DNA of 11,500 nt from Gammaproteobacteria bacterium (GCA_013372965.1 JABXIR010000047.1:1-11500), one strand, 5' to 3'. Counted from the stretch's first letter, positions 1 through 6,844 are shown. Numbers and translations: made by a program. The notes: a model not told the origin generated them from the sequence alone.

Positions 1-402
1 GATCACCACACGGTCGAGGACACAGGCATTACACTCGGCCAAGCATTGTCGCAGGCTTTGGGCGATAAAGTCGGTATTACACGATTCGGCCACTCCTACG
101 TACCTCTCGACGAAGCACTATCGCGTGTTGTGATTGATTTTTCAGGGCGCCCTGGATTGTTCATGGATGCGGAGTTCACATCGGGATCGATTGGTCGCTT
201 CGATACGCAATTGGTCTGGGAGTTCTTCCAAGGGTTTGTTAACCATGCGTTAGCCACGGTTCACATCGATAACCTCAAAGGCCGCAATGCTCACCATCAG
301 GTTGAAAGCATCTTTAAGGCGTTCGGTAAGGCGATTCGCATGGCGGTCGAACATGACGATCGTCAGTCCGGTCAACTTCCGTCGACCAAGGGCGCACTCT
401 AA
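1..402 (+). CDS. hisB: Imidazoleglycerol-phosphate dehydratase (HisB), C-terminal part; 5' end outside window
   Basis: Dehydrates imidazole glycerol phosphate to imidazole acetol phosphate in histidine synthesis, in the cytoplasm. The reading frame is open from base 1 and gives 133 residues. It begins inside the first metal-binding motif (DHHTVEDTG, fragment residues 1-9). The second half carries FGHSYVPLDEAL (about 29-40) and the second His-rich metal motif, RNAHHQVES (95-103), both diagnostic of the family. The protein continues to the usual C-terminal end (STKGAL). The true start is upstream of the window, so I cannot tell whether it carries the N-terminal phosphatase domain of the enteric bifunctional enzyme. 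A TTG at 46 is internal and should not be taken as the start. It is followed after 3 bases by hisH, so the genes are co-transcribed. Confidence 0.95.
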   Translation, partial: DHHTVEDTGITLGQALSQALGDKVGITRFGHSYVPLDEALSRVVIDFSGRPGLFMDAEFTSGSIGRFDTQLVWEFFQGFVNHALATVHIDNLKGRNAHHQVESIFKAFGKAIRMAVEHDDRQSGQLPSTKGAL

Positions 403-405
403 GCA

Positions 406-1041
406 ATGGATCGAATAGCGGTAATCGACTACGGAATGGGAAACCTCCATTCCGCGGCGAAAGCGGTGCAAAAAGTGGCACCCAACGATGAAGTCGTTGT
501 AACAAGCGACGTCTCTGTTATCGAATCAGCGGATCGAATCTTCTTCCCAGGCGTCGGAGCAATCGGCGACTGCATGAAAGCCATCCGCGAAGCCGGAATC
601 GATCGAGTCTTGGCCGACCAAATTTATCAAAAGCCAACGTTTGGAATTTGCGTTGGTATGCAAAGTTTGTTTGATCACTCAGAAGAGAGTGGAGGCGTGG
701 ATGCCTTAGGTATTCTGCCGGGTCAGGTGCTCAAATTCGGTGCGATGCACGAGCATGGAAAGCCTTTAAAAGTCCCTCATATGGGATGGAATCAAGTAAC
801 TCAGGTCGAACACCCTATTTGGCATAACATTCGCCCGGATGCTCGCTTCTACTTTGTACACAGCTACTACGTGAACGCACTAGATCGCGACTCGGTGTTC
901 GGTAAAGGTCACTACGGTATTGAGTTTGATGCCCTGGTGGCGGTCGAGAATCTTGTTGCTTGCCAGTTCCACCCAGAAAAAAGCGGCAACGACGGGCTTC
1001 AGTTAATAAAGAATTTTGTAGATTGGAATGGTCAATGTTAG
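406..1041 (+). CDS. hisH: Imidazole glycerol phosphate synthase, glutaminase subunit HisH
   Basis: Class I glutamine amidotransferase subunit: releases ammonia from glutamine and passes it to HisF. It has 211 residues, close to the family norm. Visible motifs are the N-terminal IDYGMGNLHS (8-17), the oxyanion-strand loop FFPGVGA (46-52), the nucleophile elbow FGICVGMQ with Cys82, PHMGWN (124-129), and QFHPEKS with His189 and Glu191, completing the Cys-His-Glu triad. The ATG at 406 follows the hisB stop by 3 bases; a purine-rich AAGGGCG about 11 bases upstream inside hisB may be the ribosome site. Its last codons overlap the start of hisA, which suggests translational coupling. Nothing is missing. 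Confidence 0.97.
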   Translation: MDRIAVIDYGMGNLHSAAKAVQKVAPNDEVVVTSDVSVIESADRIFFPGVGAIGDCMKAIREAGIDRVLADQIYQKPTFGICVGMQSLFDHSEESGGVDALGILPGQVLKFGAMHEHGKPLKVPHMGWNQVTQVEHPIWHNIRPDARFYFVHSYYVNALDRDSVFGKGHYGIEFDALVAVENLVACQFHPEKSGNDGLQLIKNFVDWNGQC

Positions 1042-1772
1042 TTATCCCAGCAATTGATTTAAAAGATGGTGCGTGTGTGCGACTGTTGCAAGGGCGCATG
1101 GAAGATTCAACGGTGTTTTCAGACTCACCGGTCGAGACGGCGTCTCGCTGGGTTAATGATGGCTGTAAGCGTCTCCACCTTGTCGACCTAAACGGAGCAT
1201 TTGCAGGTGAACCCGTGAATCATGGCGCTATCGAAGCCATCGCCAAAGCATATCCAGATCTACCTCTGCAAGTGGGTGGAGGGGTTCGCGACTTGGCAAC
1301 CATAGAGCGTTATCTTCACGCGGGCGTCAATTATGTGATTCTAGGAACTCAAGCGGTCAAGACCCCCGAGATCGTCGCTGAGGCGTGTAAAGAGTTCGAA
1401 GGTCATATTATTGTCGGGCTGGATGCACGCGACGGTTTCGTGGCGACCGAGGGTTGGGCCGCTACGAGCGAAGTAAAAGCCACCGAGTTAGCCAAGCGAT
1501 TTCGTGACGACGGGGTGAGTTCGATCGTGTACACCGATATTGCAAGAGATGGCATGATGCAGGGCGTTAACCTCGCACAAACCGTCGAGATGGCAAATAT
1601 TGGTATTCCCGTGATTGCGTCAGGCGGCGTAAGTCAGTTATCCGATATTGAAGCGATTTTAGCCGAGCAGCATCCTGGCATCATTGGTGCGATTACCGGT
1701 CGCGCTATATACGAGGGCAAGCTTAGCCTCGCTGAGGCGCAAGCCCTTTGCGATCGAGTTGCTCGCTCATGA
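1035..1772 (+). CDS. hisA: ProFAR isomerase HisA (phosphoribosylformimino-AICAR-P isomerase)
   Basis: A (beta/alpha)8-barrel enzyme that performs the Amadori-type isomerisation of ProFAR to PRFAR, the substrate of HisF-HisH. The frame is open further upstream, but the start is placed at ATG 1035 because the protein then begins MLVIPAIDLKDG, the standard family N-terminus, and has 245 residues, as in E. coli. Expected catalytic acids are Asp8 (AIDLKDG) and Asp130 (VGLDARDG). Phosphate-binding loops are QVGGGVRD (79-86) and ASGGVSQ (195-201), and TDIARDG (167-173) is also present. The start lies inside the end of hisH (7-base overlap), with a weak GGA about 8 bases upstream; the stop overlaps the hisF start by TGA/ATG. 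This is strong evidence for coupled translation. Confidence 0.97.
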   Translation: MLVIPAIDLKDGACVRLLQGRMEDSTVFSDSPVETASRWVNDGCKRLHLVDLNGAFAGEPVNHGAIEAIAKAYPDLPLQVGGGVRDLATIERYLHAGVNYVILGTQAVKTPEIVAEACKEFEGHIIVGLDARDGFVATEGWAATSEVKATELAKRFRDDGVSSIVYTDIARDGMMQGVNLAQTVEMANIGIPVIASGGVSQLSDIEAILAEQHPGIIGAITGRAIYEGKLSLAEAQALCDRVARS

Positions 1773-2542
1773 GCCTAGCGAAGCGCCTAATACCGTGTCT
1801 CGATGTTGAAAATGGTCGAGTCGTCAAAGGAGTTAACTTTGTTGATATTAGAGATGCGGGGTGTCCACTGGAGATCGCACGCCGCTACAACGAAGCCGGT
1901 GCCGATGAGATCACTTTTTTAGACATCACCGCGACTCATGAGGGCCGCGATACGACCTACAAAACCGTGGAAGCAATCGCGAGTGAAGTGTTTATTCCGC
2001 TAACGGTGGGTGGCGGAGTGCGCTCTGTTGATGACGTGCGCGCCCTACTGCACTCGGGTGCAGATAAGGTGAGTATTAATTCAGCGGCAATCACCAACCC
2101 CGACTTGGTCAGTGATGCGGCAGCGAAATTCGGTAACCAATGCATCGTCGTCGCCATCGACGCGAAGCGTGTTTCTGGAGCAAATGAGCCAGCTCGCTGG
2201 GAGATATTCACCCACGGTGGTCGCAAAGCTACCGGAATCGATGCACTCAAATGGTCGGTTGAAATGACCGCGCGCGGAGCGGGTGAATTGCTGGTCACGA
2301 GTATGGATCGCGATGGCACAAAGAATGGCTTCGATCTTGAACTCATGACGAAAATTAACGAACTGGTATCCGTGCCGACAATCGCATCCGGCGGAGTGGG
2401 TAATCTCCAACATTTAGTCGATGGGGTTCAAAAAGGCGGGGCGGACGCCGTTCTCGCGGCAAGTATTTTTCATTTTGGAGAGTTTACGATTGCTGAGGCG
2501 AAGCAAGCCATGGCGAACGCTGGCATTGAGGTAAGATTGTAG
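1769..2542 (+). CDS. hisF: Imidazole glycerol phosphate synthase, cyclase subunit HisF
   Basis: Cyclase half of imidazole glycerol phosphate synthase: uses ammonia channelled from HisH to turn PRFAR into imidazole glycerol phosphate and AICAR. The ATG at 1769, overlapping the hisA stop, is preferred over an upstream TTG because it gives the conserved start MSLAKRLIPCLDVENGRVVK and 257 residues, the family size. Visible are catalytic Asp12 (PCLDV) and Asp131 (VVAIDAKR), phosphate loops TVGGGVRS (79-86) and IASGGVGN (205-212), FTHGGR (147-152) and TSMDRDGTKNG (177-187). There is no good ribosome site, so expression probably depends on the ATGA overlap. hisI/hisE, which follows hisF in enterics, is absent here. 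No clear intrinsic terminator is seen after the stop. Confidence 0.97.
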   Translation: MSLAKRLIPCLDVENGRVVKGVNFVDIRDAGCPLEIARRYNEAGADEITFLDITATHEGRDTTYKTVEAIASEVFIPLTVGGGVRSVDDVRALLHSGADKVSINSAAITNPDLVSDAAAKFGNQCIVVAIDAKRVSGANEPARWEIFTHGGRKATGIDALKWSVEMTARGAGELLVTSMDRDGTKNGFDLELMTKINELVSVPTIASGGVGNLQHLVDGVQKGGADAVLAASIFHFGEFTIAEAKQAMANAGIEVRL

Positions 2543-2659
2543 CGCACAGAGTTATTTACGCTGCTTTTTTCCGATAGGTTCAATTTTGTTCAGGTTGCTT
2601 TCCACATGGTAAAAACGTTGCCTGTCTACCATCCTTTAAAGGCTGTGGAGGGCACTGTT

Positions 2660-3121
2660 ATGAAGCATCTCAATTTTGTATCCCCTAACGATGAAACCAT
2701 TCTTTGGGCGTCTGCTCAACTTCGATCGCTCGGTATTCATCAGTCGAGAATTAAACTGTTCCGCAATCGGGCGGCCGCCTCCGTAAATCCCCAAGAGTGG
2801 TTGACCAGTACGTGGTTTCGCTGTGCTTTGGTTGGTTTCGCGATCGGAACGGCGCTCGCTCTGATCATTTCGCTGACGCTTCCAGAGCATCTCTGGCAGT
2901 TATTGGGGATCGAGTTCGTTGTCGTTGTCGCTTTACTTACGGTCGGCTTTTCTACCTGGGAAGGTTTGTTTATTGGGGTTCAGAAAGCTTACACTGACAA
3001 CGAGACGGTAAGCACTGCCTTAGATCAAGGCTTAGAGGCGATTACGGTGGATGTAGAGGATGACCGCGTAAACACCGTATTAAATACGCTGTGTAAGCGG
3101 GAGGACTTAACGATCCGTTAA
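2660..3121 (+). CDS. Unrecognised small inner-membrane protein with two predicted transmembrane helices
   Basis: I do not recognise this 153-residue protein. The frame is open from an ATG at 2606, but ATG 2660 is chosen because GGAGGG (2647-2652) lies 7 bases before it, while 2606 has no ribosome site. Three parts are visible: a soluble N-terminus (1-50) with a helix-then-strand look (ETILWASAQLRSLGI); two hydrophobic stretches at about 52-74 and 78-98 joined by a short loop; and GFSTWEGLFIGVQ (96-108) leading to a soluble C-terminus (115-153) containing ITVDVEDD. This soluble / two-helix / soluble plan, with ferredoxin-like flanks, loosely recalls DUF1269-type or general-stress membrane proteins. 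That is a pattern-level impression only. It lies 117 bases after hisF with no clear terminator between, and converges on ctpA with a 22-base gap. Confidence 0.75.
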   Translation: MKHLNFVSPNDETILWASAQLRSLGIHQSRIKLFRNRAAASVNPQEWLTSTWFRCALVGFAIGTALALIISLTLPEHLWQLLGIEFVVVVALLTVGFSTWEGLFIGVQKAYTDNETVSTALDQGLEAITVDVEDDRVNTVLNTLCKREDLTIR

Positions 3122-3139
3122 GCCCTTCATTCGTCAGCT

Positions 3140-3179
3140 TCGGTCATCGTTGGCTAAGCGACATGCCCTTGATGACCGA
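3140..3179. repeat. Inverted repeat at the convergent end of ctpA
   Basis: TCGGTCATC (3140-3148) and GATGACCGA (3171-3179) are perfect 9-base complements separated by 22 bases. The repeat covers the ctpA stop codon (3144-3146) and its last ten or so codons, and starts 18 bases after the stop of the upstream convergent gene. No T-run follows either arm, so it is not a canonical intrinsic terminator. It could stabilise 3' ends of the two converging transcripts, or be chance within coding sequence. Confidence 0.35.
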
Positions 3180-4466
3180 CAAGGCGACCGACAGCTGGTT
3201 GTCTGATTGGAACAGTTCGGCGGCTTCGTCGAGCTTCGCATCGTTGGTTCGTATCTGTGTGTTGATATCGTCTAATCCTTCGGCATTTAGCAGGTGGCCA
3301 CTTAAATCGGCTTCCGACACCCAAAGATTTCGAGGTTGCATTTCGGCGATGCGAGCTCGCTCGATCAGTACATCGGGCACAATGCCGCGCGCTTGGATCG
3401 ATGTTCCATTTGGAGTGAAGAATAACCCTGTGGTGAGCTTGATTGCGGCTGTCTCAGAGATCGGGACGACGCTCTGTACGGAACCTTTGCCAAAGCTGCG
3501 AGTTCCAACGAGCACCGCTCGGTTGTGATCCTTTAAGGCACCTGCAAGAATCTCTGACGCAGAAGCCGACCCCTCATTGATGAGCACGACCAAAGGAATT
3601 TGATTGCTTTGGTCTTCGGTCGTGCCTCTGAGTTCATTGGACATCCGATCACTTTGCCCGCGTGTTGATACGATTAAGCTTGGAGGCAGGAATAGATCAG
3701 CAATGTCGCGAGCCGCGTCGATGACTCCACCTGGATTATTGCGGATGTCGATGATCAACCCCTTTATACCCTGAGCTAATAGCGTCTGAAGGGCGGTCTG
3801 TACTTCGCGGCCCGAGTCCAACTGGAATTGTGAGAGGCGGATATAGCCGATGTCGTCTGTGAGTACCTCAGATCGCACGCTAGGAATATTGATGATCTCG
3901 CGCGTGACGTCAACTTCGATTAACCCTTCGTCGCCGCCGCGGATGATACCGAGCTGTAGTGTCGAATTAGGTTCTCCACGAAGGGCATCAATCGCTTCGT
4001 CGACACCGATGGCTTGAACCGGTTCGCCATTGAGTTGCACAATTAAGTCGTTCGCTTGAATGCCCACCTTTGCTGCGGGCGTTCCGTCAATCGCCGTAAT
4101 GACTCGGATCGCTGAACCATCGTCTAGAACCTCGACGCCAATACCTCCATAACCCCCTGTCGAGCTATCTTGCAGGTCGTTATACGCATCGAGTTCGAGG
4201 TATGCAGAGTGCGGGTCTAGGTTGTTCAGTAGGCCCCTAACCGCGTTCTCAAGCATGGTTTCATCGTCGAGCGGGGTGACGTAATTTAAACGAATCTGCT
4301 CGTAAACGTGGGCGAATTCGCGTAGTGATTGAATGGCCATCTGGCTGCTGTCGAGCTGGACTTCGGTTAGCCCATTCGTGGTGTTCTGCTGATCGTCCGC
4401 TGGTTGCTGGCCGTAGCTCAACGAACAGAGTGTGCTGAGAAATGCGGTTGTTAAAAGTCGTTTCAT
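3144..4466 (-). CDS. ctpA: S41-family carboxyl-terminal processing protease (CtpA-like)
   Basis: Periplasmic PDZ-serine protease of the Prc/CtpA type, a family that cleaves envelope proteins, often peptidoglycan enzymes, near their C-termini. It has 440 residues. A signal peptide (MKRLLTTAFLSTLCSLSYG, 1-19) is followed by an acidic linker and an N-terminal helical region with LLNNLDPHSAYL (79-90). The PDZ domain is at about 105-175 (GGIGVEV; VGIQANDLIVQLNGEPV). The catalytic core contains IDIRNNPGG (239-247), the nucleophile loop NEGSASASEI with Ser302 as the likely nucleophile, and SFGKGSVQ with Lys327 as general base. The 25-residue Ser-Lys spacing matches the family. The start is one base after the envC stop, so the two are one operon. 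The pairing suggests a role in cell-wall turnover; the partner adaptor is not visible here. The short C-terminal tail is typical of CtpA rather than the long Prc form. Confidence 0.93.
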   Translation of the reverse strand: MKRLLTTAFLSTLCSLSYGQQPADDQQNTTNGLTEVQLDSSQMAIQSLREFAHVYEQIRLNYVTPLDDETMLENAVRGLLNNLDPHSAYLELDAYNDLQDSSTGGYGGIGVEVLDDGSAIRVITAIDGTPAAKVGIQANDLIVQLNGEPVQAIGVDEAIDALRGEPNSTLQLGIIRGGDEGLIEVDVTREIINIPSVRSEVLTDDIGYIRLSQFQLDSGREVQTALQTLLAQGIKGLIIDIRNNPGGVIDAARDIADLFLPPSLIVSTRGQSDRMSNELRGTTEDQSNQIPLVVLINEGSASASEILAGALKDHNRAVLVGTRSFGKGSVQSVVPISETAAIKLTTGLFFTPNGTSIQARGIVPDVLIERARIAEMQPRNLWVSEADLSGHLLNAEGLDDINTQIRTNDAKLDEAAELFQSDNQLSVALSVIKGMSLSQR

Positions 4467-4467
4467 A

Positions 4468-5586
4468 CTAATCGATCCACTCTCTAGGATTGAGGGGTTG
4501 TCCGTTATGTCTTATTTCGAAATATAGGGCTGAGTCATCGAGACCGCCGCTATTGCCGACCGTGGCGATAACCTCGCCAGGCTCGACCCACTCACCAACG
4601 GATTTAAGAAGACTTTGATTGTTCGCGTAAAGCGTCAGGTAGTTATCGCCATGATCGATGGCGATTAGAAGACCTTGACCGCTTAGCCAATTTGCATAGA
4701 CCACTCGACCATAGGCGACCGACTGAACGGGTTCACCGGTTTGAGCTGAATAACGATGACCTCGCCATTTAATATGGCCATTACGCGTATCGCCGAAACG
4801 GCTAATCAATCGTCCGTTGCTCGGTGATGGCAATTTGCCTTTGAGGCTGCTGAATTCGACACGATTTGGTGCGCTTAATGATGCAATGGCACGTGATAAC
4901 TCCTCGATAATACGCTCGAGTTGTGCGCGCTCTTGTTGCAACTGTTCAATCTGCGAGCCAGACGTCGCCACGGTTTCGCGAAGCGACACCAACGTTGTCT
5001 CACGGTCACGTTGCGACTGGCGTAATCGAAATAGCTGCTGACGAGTGACTTGTCGTTGTTGTTCGACGCGCTCTACCGCGAGCGTTTGCTCTGCTTCAAG
5101 CAGTGACAGCGCTTCAACTTCGGCACGAAATGAATCGAGTGCCTCTCTTTGAGATTCAGACATGACCTGATAGTAGTAAGTCAGTCGTTGCTGTTCGTTC
5201 GCATCGCCAGACAATAAAACGGATAAACCATTACTCTCGCGCTGTTGCCAAATTTGTAAAAGGATTCTGCCGAACTCGATTTCTGATCGCTCTTTGTTTT
5301 GGGTTGCTAGAGCCACCTGATCTTGTACTTCTGCGAGTTGGCGTTGTTTGTTCGTCAGTTCTGCTTCGGCATTGGCGAGGGCTCGCGCGTTATCGCTTAT
5401 TAACTTTTCGTTGCTGGCGAGCTCCGTTTCGAGCTCGGCGATTTCACCGCGCTGAGCCTGCATGGATTCCTGCAGCTCGGCAATCGTTTCATTGACTTCT
5501 GCTAGACGGTTTTGTTCGTCGTCGGCGAAAAGTGCAGACGATTGAAAGAACAATAGGCTAATAACGAACAATCGAAGATGATTCAT
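4468..5586 (-). CDS. envC: EnvC-like amidase activator (coiled coil plus degenerate LytM/M23 domain)
   Basis: Periplasmic activator of peptidoglycan amidases at the division site, by homology with E. coli EnvC. It has 372 residues. A signal peptide (1-21, hydrophobic LFVISLLFFQSSALFA) is followed by a long coiled coil rich in Glu, Gln, Leu and Ala (about 24-110 and 145-238), interrupted by the family segment LLQIWQQRESNGLSVLLSG (109-127). The LytM domain is at about 253-372. Its zinc ligands are gone: the usual HxGxD is KWRGHRYSA (273-281) and the usual HLHFE is ALYFEIRHNGQ (353-363), as in E. coli EnvC (SLYFEIRRQGQ). It is therefore expected to be non-catalytic. No ribosome site is evident before ATG 5586. 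Unlike in E. coli, no phosphoglycerate mutase gene (gpmM/gpmI) precedes it. It is followed after one base by ctpA. Confidence 0.93.
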   Translation of the reverse strand: MNHLRLFVISLLFFQSSALFADDEQNRLAEVNETIAELQESMQAQRGEIAELETELASNEKLISDNARALANAEAELTNKQRQLAEVQDQVALATQNKERSEIEFGRILLQIWQQRESNGLSVLLSGDANEQQRLTYYYQVMSESQREALDSFRAEVEALSLLEAEQTLAVERVEQQRQVTRQQLFRLRQSQRDRETTLVSLRETVATSGSQIEQLQQERAQLERIIEELSRAIASLSAPNRVEFSSLKGKLPSPSNGRLISRFGDTRNGHIKWRGHRYSAQTGEPVQSVAYGRVVYANWLSGQGLLIAIDHGDNYLTLYANNQSLLKSVGEWVEPGEVIATVGNSGGLDDSALYFEIRHNGQPLNPREWID

Positions 5587-5609
5587 GAGTGAAAAGCGCT
5601 GGTCTAGGG

Positions 5610-5637
5610 TTTATTTTTAGTGTTTTCATTTTGTCAG
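5610..5637 (-). promoter_or_regulatory. Possible sigma-70 promoter for envC-ctpA
   Basis: On the minus strand, CTGACA (5637-5632) and AATAAA (5615-5610) are separated by 16 bases. Five of six positions fit the -35 consensus and four of six fit the -10. It lies 23 bases or more before the envC start, and its -35 overlaps the -35 of the divergent rhodanese promoter. Support is modest; other A/T-rich hexamers are available nearby. Confidence 0.25.
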
Positions 5638-5658
5638 ACCGCTGGCTCATTGTATACT
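5631..5658 (+). promoter_or_regulatory. Sigma-70-type promoter for the rhodanese gene
   Basis: TTGTCA (5631-5636) and TATACT (5653-5658), each one base off consensus, are 16 bases apart. Predicted transcription starts near 5665, giving a leader of about 60 bases before ATG 5726. This is the best-looking sigma-70 promoter in the window, and no other gene in that orientation precedes it within 2.5 kb. Confidence 0.65.
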
Positions 5659-5725
5659 TTCGAGCCAAATAATTAGCGCGCAGTTACGTAATGTGCTGTG
5701 TCCCTTTAAGTTGTAGGAATTCGTC

Positions 5726-6130
5726 ATGGACTTTTTTATCTTTGCCAGTGAGCAGTGGATGCTGTTTGCCTTACTTGCAGTACTAATTTACGCGTTTTTT
5801 ATGAACGAGCGAGTTCGCGGTGGCACAATGGTAACAACGGCTCAGCTTGTGGCATTGGTTAACACAAAAGGCGCGAAGGTGGTCGATTTACGTGACGCAA
5901 AAGATTTCAAGGCCGGCTGTATTGTTGATTCACTCAATATTCCATTCTCTCAAGTTGACCGTCGTATGGCTGAAATTAGCGGTGACGCTCCGATTGTTTT
6001 GGTTGATAAGATTGGCCAGCACACCGGAAGCATTGGATCGAAGCTTAAAAAGGCGGGTATCGAAGTTTATCGCTTAGGCGGTGGTATTGAAGAATGGAAA
6101 AATTCGAATTTACCGCTCGTTAAGGGTTGA
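5726..6130 (+). CDS. Membrane-anchored rhodanese-like protein (YibN-like), apparently without catalytic cysteine
   Basis: This 134-residue protein has an N-terminal membrane helix (about 8-26, WMLFALLAVLIYAFFM) and one rhodanese domain (about 36-134). Rhodanese features are VVDLRDAKDF (52-61), SLNIPFSQV (69-77) and the C-terminal YRLGGGIEEWKNSNLPLVKG. Position next to secB and divergent from envC matches E. coli yibN. The active-site loop that normally carries the sulfur-accepting Cys reads VDKIGQHTGSIGSKL (93-107) and has none; the only cysteine is Cys65 in AGCIVDS, where the family usually has GHI. A sulfurtransferase role is therefore doubtful, and a binding or scaffolding role is more likely (inference). 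AGGA (5715-5718) sits 7 bases before the ATG. No grxC gene follows, unlike in E. coli. Confidence 0.88.
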   Translation: MDFFIFASEQWMLFALLAVLIYAFFMNERVRGGTMVTTAQLVALVNTKGAKVVDLRDAKDFKAGCIVDSLNIPFSQVDRRMAEISGDAPIVLVDKIGQHTGSIGSKLKKAGIEVYRLGGGIEEWKNSNLPLVKG

Positions 6131-6195
6131 ATTTAATAAGTAGCACCCCATATCAGTAATTGAGCGTCGAATTTTACGCGTTAGTCGGTTCGTTC

Positions 6196-6224
6196 TTGAT
6201 AGTAATTACTAACTACGGTATATA
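6196..6224 (+). promoter_or_regulatory. Probable sigma-70 promoter for secB
   Basis: TTGATA (6196-6201) and TATATA (6219-6224) are separated by 17 bases, the ideal spacing. Each hexamer is one base off consensus. Transcription would start near 6231, leaving a leader of about 96 bases before secB. No terminator is visible after the rhodanese gene, so secB may also be read from the promoter at 5631. Confidence 0.5.
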
Positions 6225-6240
6225 TTCGAGCATTAGGTAG

Positions 6241-6302
6241 TGAGGGCGATATCCGCCCATCTCATAAATTACATAAAGACGCCCAAGTAACCCTCATTGG
6301 GC
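6241..6302 (+). promoter_or_regulatory. Structured secB leader with competing stems
   Basis: The leader holds several short complementary blocks. GGGCG (6244-6248) pairs with CGCCC at 6254-6258 and equally with CGCCC at 6280-6284. GCCCAA (6281-6286) pairs with TTGGGC (6297-6302). TGAGGG (6241-6246) is also complementary to CCCTCA (6291-6296), which is in the loop of that last hairpin. These pairings cannot all form together, so two or more folds, or a pseudoknot, are possible. No T-run follows, so a transcription attenuator is not indicated. The blocks are short and the regulatory role is inferred only from layout. Confidence 0.35.
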
Positions 6303-6326
6303 AATAACATATAAATAGGTAGTACC

Positions 6327-6827
6327 ATGTCAGACAACGACGTTTTAGGTGGACAACAAGAAGCTGCGGCAGCAGCAGGTGATCAGCAGTTCGTAATGCA
6401 ACGCATCTACGTAAAAGACATTTCTTTTGAAGCACCGCTTGGTGTCGAAGGATTTAAGAAGCAGTGGCAGCCAGCAATTAAGCAAGACATCAACACGTCT
6501 AGCAAAAAGCTTGATGAAAAGAATCACGAAGTCACGTTGATGTTAACCATCACTGCCGAAATCGATGAGCAAACCGTATTCATCATCGAAGTTAAGCAAG
6601 CGGGTATCTTCTTCATCGATGGCCTTGAGCCAGCGCAGCTCGGTTACACCCTTGGTGCTCTTTGCCCAAGTATCCTGTTTCCTTACGCTCGTGAAGCAAT
6701 CGATAGCATGGCAGTGCGCGGTTCATTCCCACCGGTACAGCTTCCACCGATTAATTTTGACGGTCTATTCCAGCAGGCGATGTCGCAGCGCGCTCAAGAA
6801 CAAGCTGCTGAATCTCCAGCTCAGTAA
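6327..6827 (+). CDS. secB: Protein-export chaperone SecB
   Basis: Tetrameric cytoplasmic chaperone that keeps preproteins unfolded and hands them to SecA at the Sec translocon. It has 166 residues, close to the family length. Recognised features are FVMQRIYVKDISFEAP (22-37), the strand segments HEVTLMLTITAEI (67-79) and VFIIEVKQAGIF (84-95), and the highly conserved block TLGALCPSILFPYAREAI (108-125) followed by RGSFPPVQLPPINFDGLF (131-148). The N-terminus carries an Ala/Gln-rich extension and the C-terminus a Gln/Ala-rich tail, both usually variable. ATG 6327 is supported by an AGG (6317-6319) and by the position of the conserved core. The gene ends at a strong terminator; gpsA, which follows in E. 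coli, is not here. Confidence 0.96.
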   Translation: MSDNDVLGGQQEAAAAAGDQQFVMQRIYVKDISFEAPLGVEGFKKQWQPAIKQDINTSSKKLDEKNHEVTLMLTITAEIDEQTVFIIEVKQAGIFFIDGLEPAQLGYTLGALCPSILFPYAREAIDSMAVRGSFPPVQLPPINFDGLFQQAMSQRAQEQAAESPAQ

Positions 6828-6844
6828 AACGCTGTTCGAATATA

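Noticed and set aside
46..402. A complete 118-residue gene starting at TTG 46
   Set aside because: The frame is open back to base 1 and encodes the HisB motif HHTVED immediately upstream, so this is the end of a longer gene.
960..1034. N-terminal extension of HisA
   Set aside because: It lies wholly within hisH, has a composition unlike HisA, and the family N-terminus begins exactly at ATG 1035.
1957..2413. Open frames on the minus strand inside hisF
   Set aside because: Antisense shadows of hisF with no ribosome sites or family features.
2606..2659. Upstream ATG for the membrane protein after hisF
   Set aside because: No ribosome site precedes 2606, while GGAGGG is well placed for ATG 2660.
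4468..5586. Active M23 endopeptidase
   Set aside because: Both zinc-ligand motifs (HxGxD and HxH) are missing, so EnvC-type activator is the better call.
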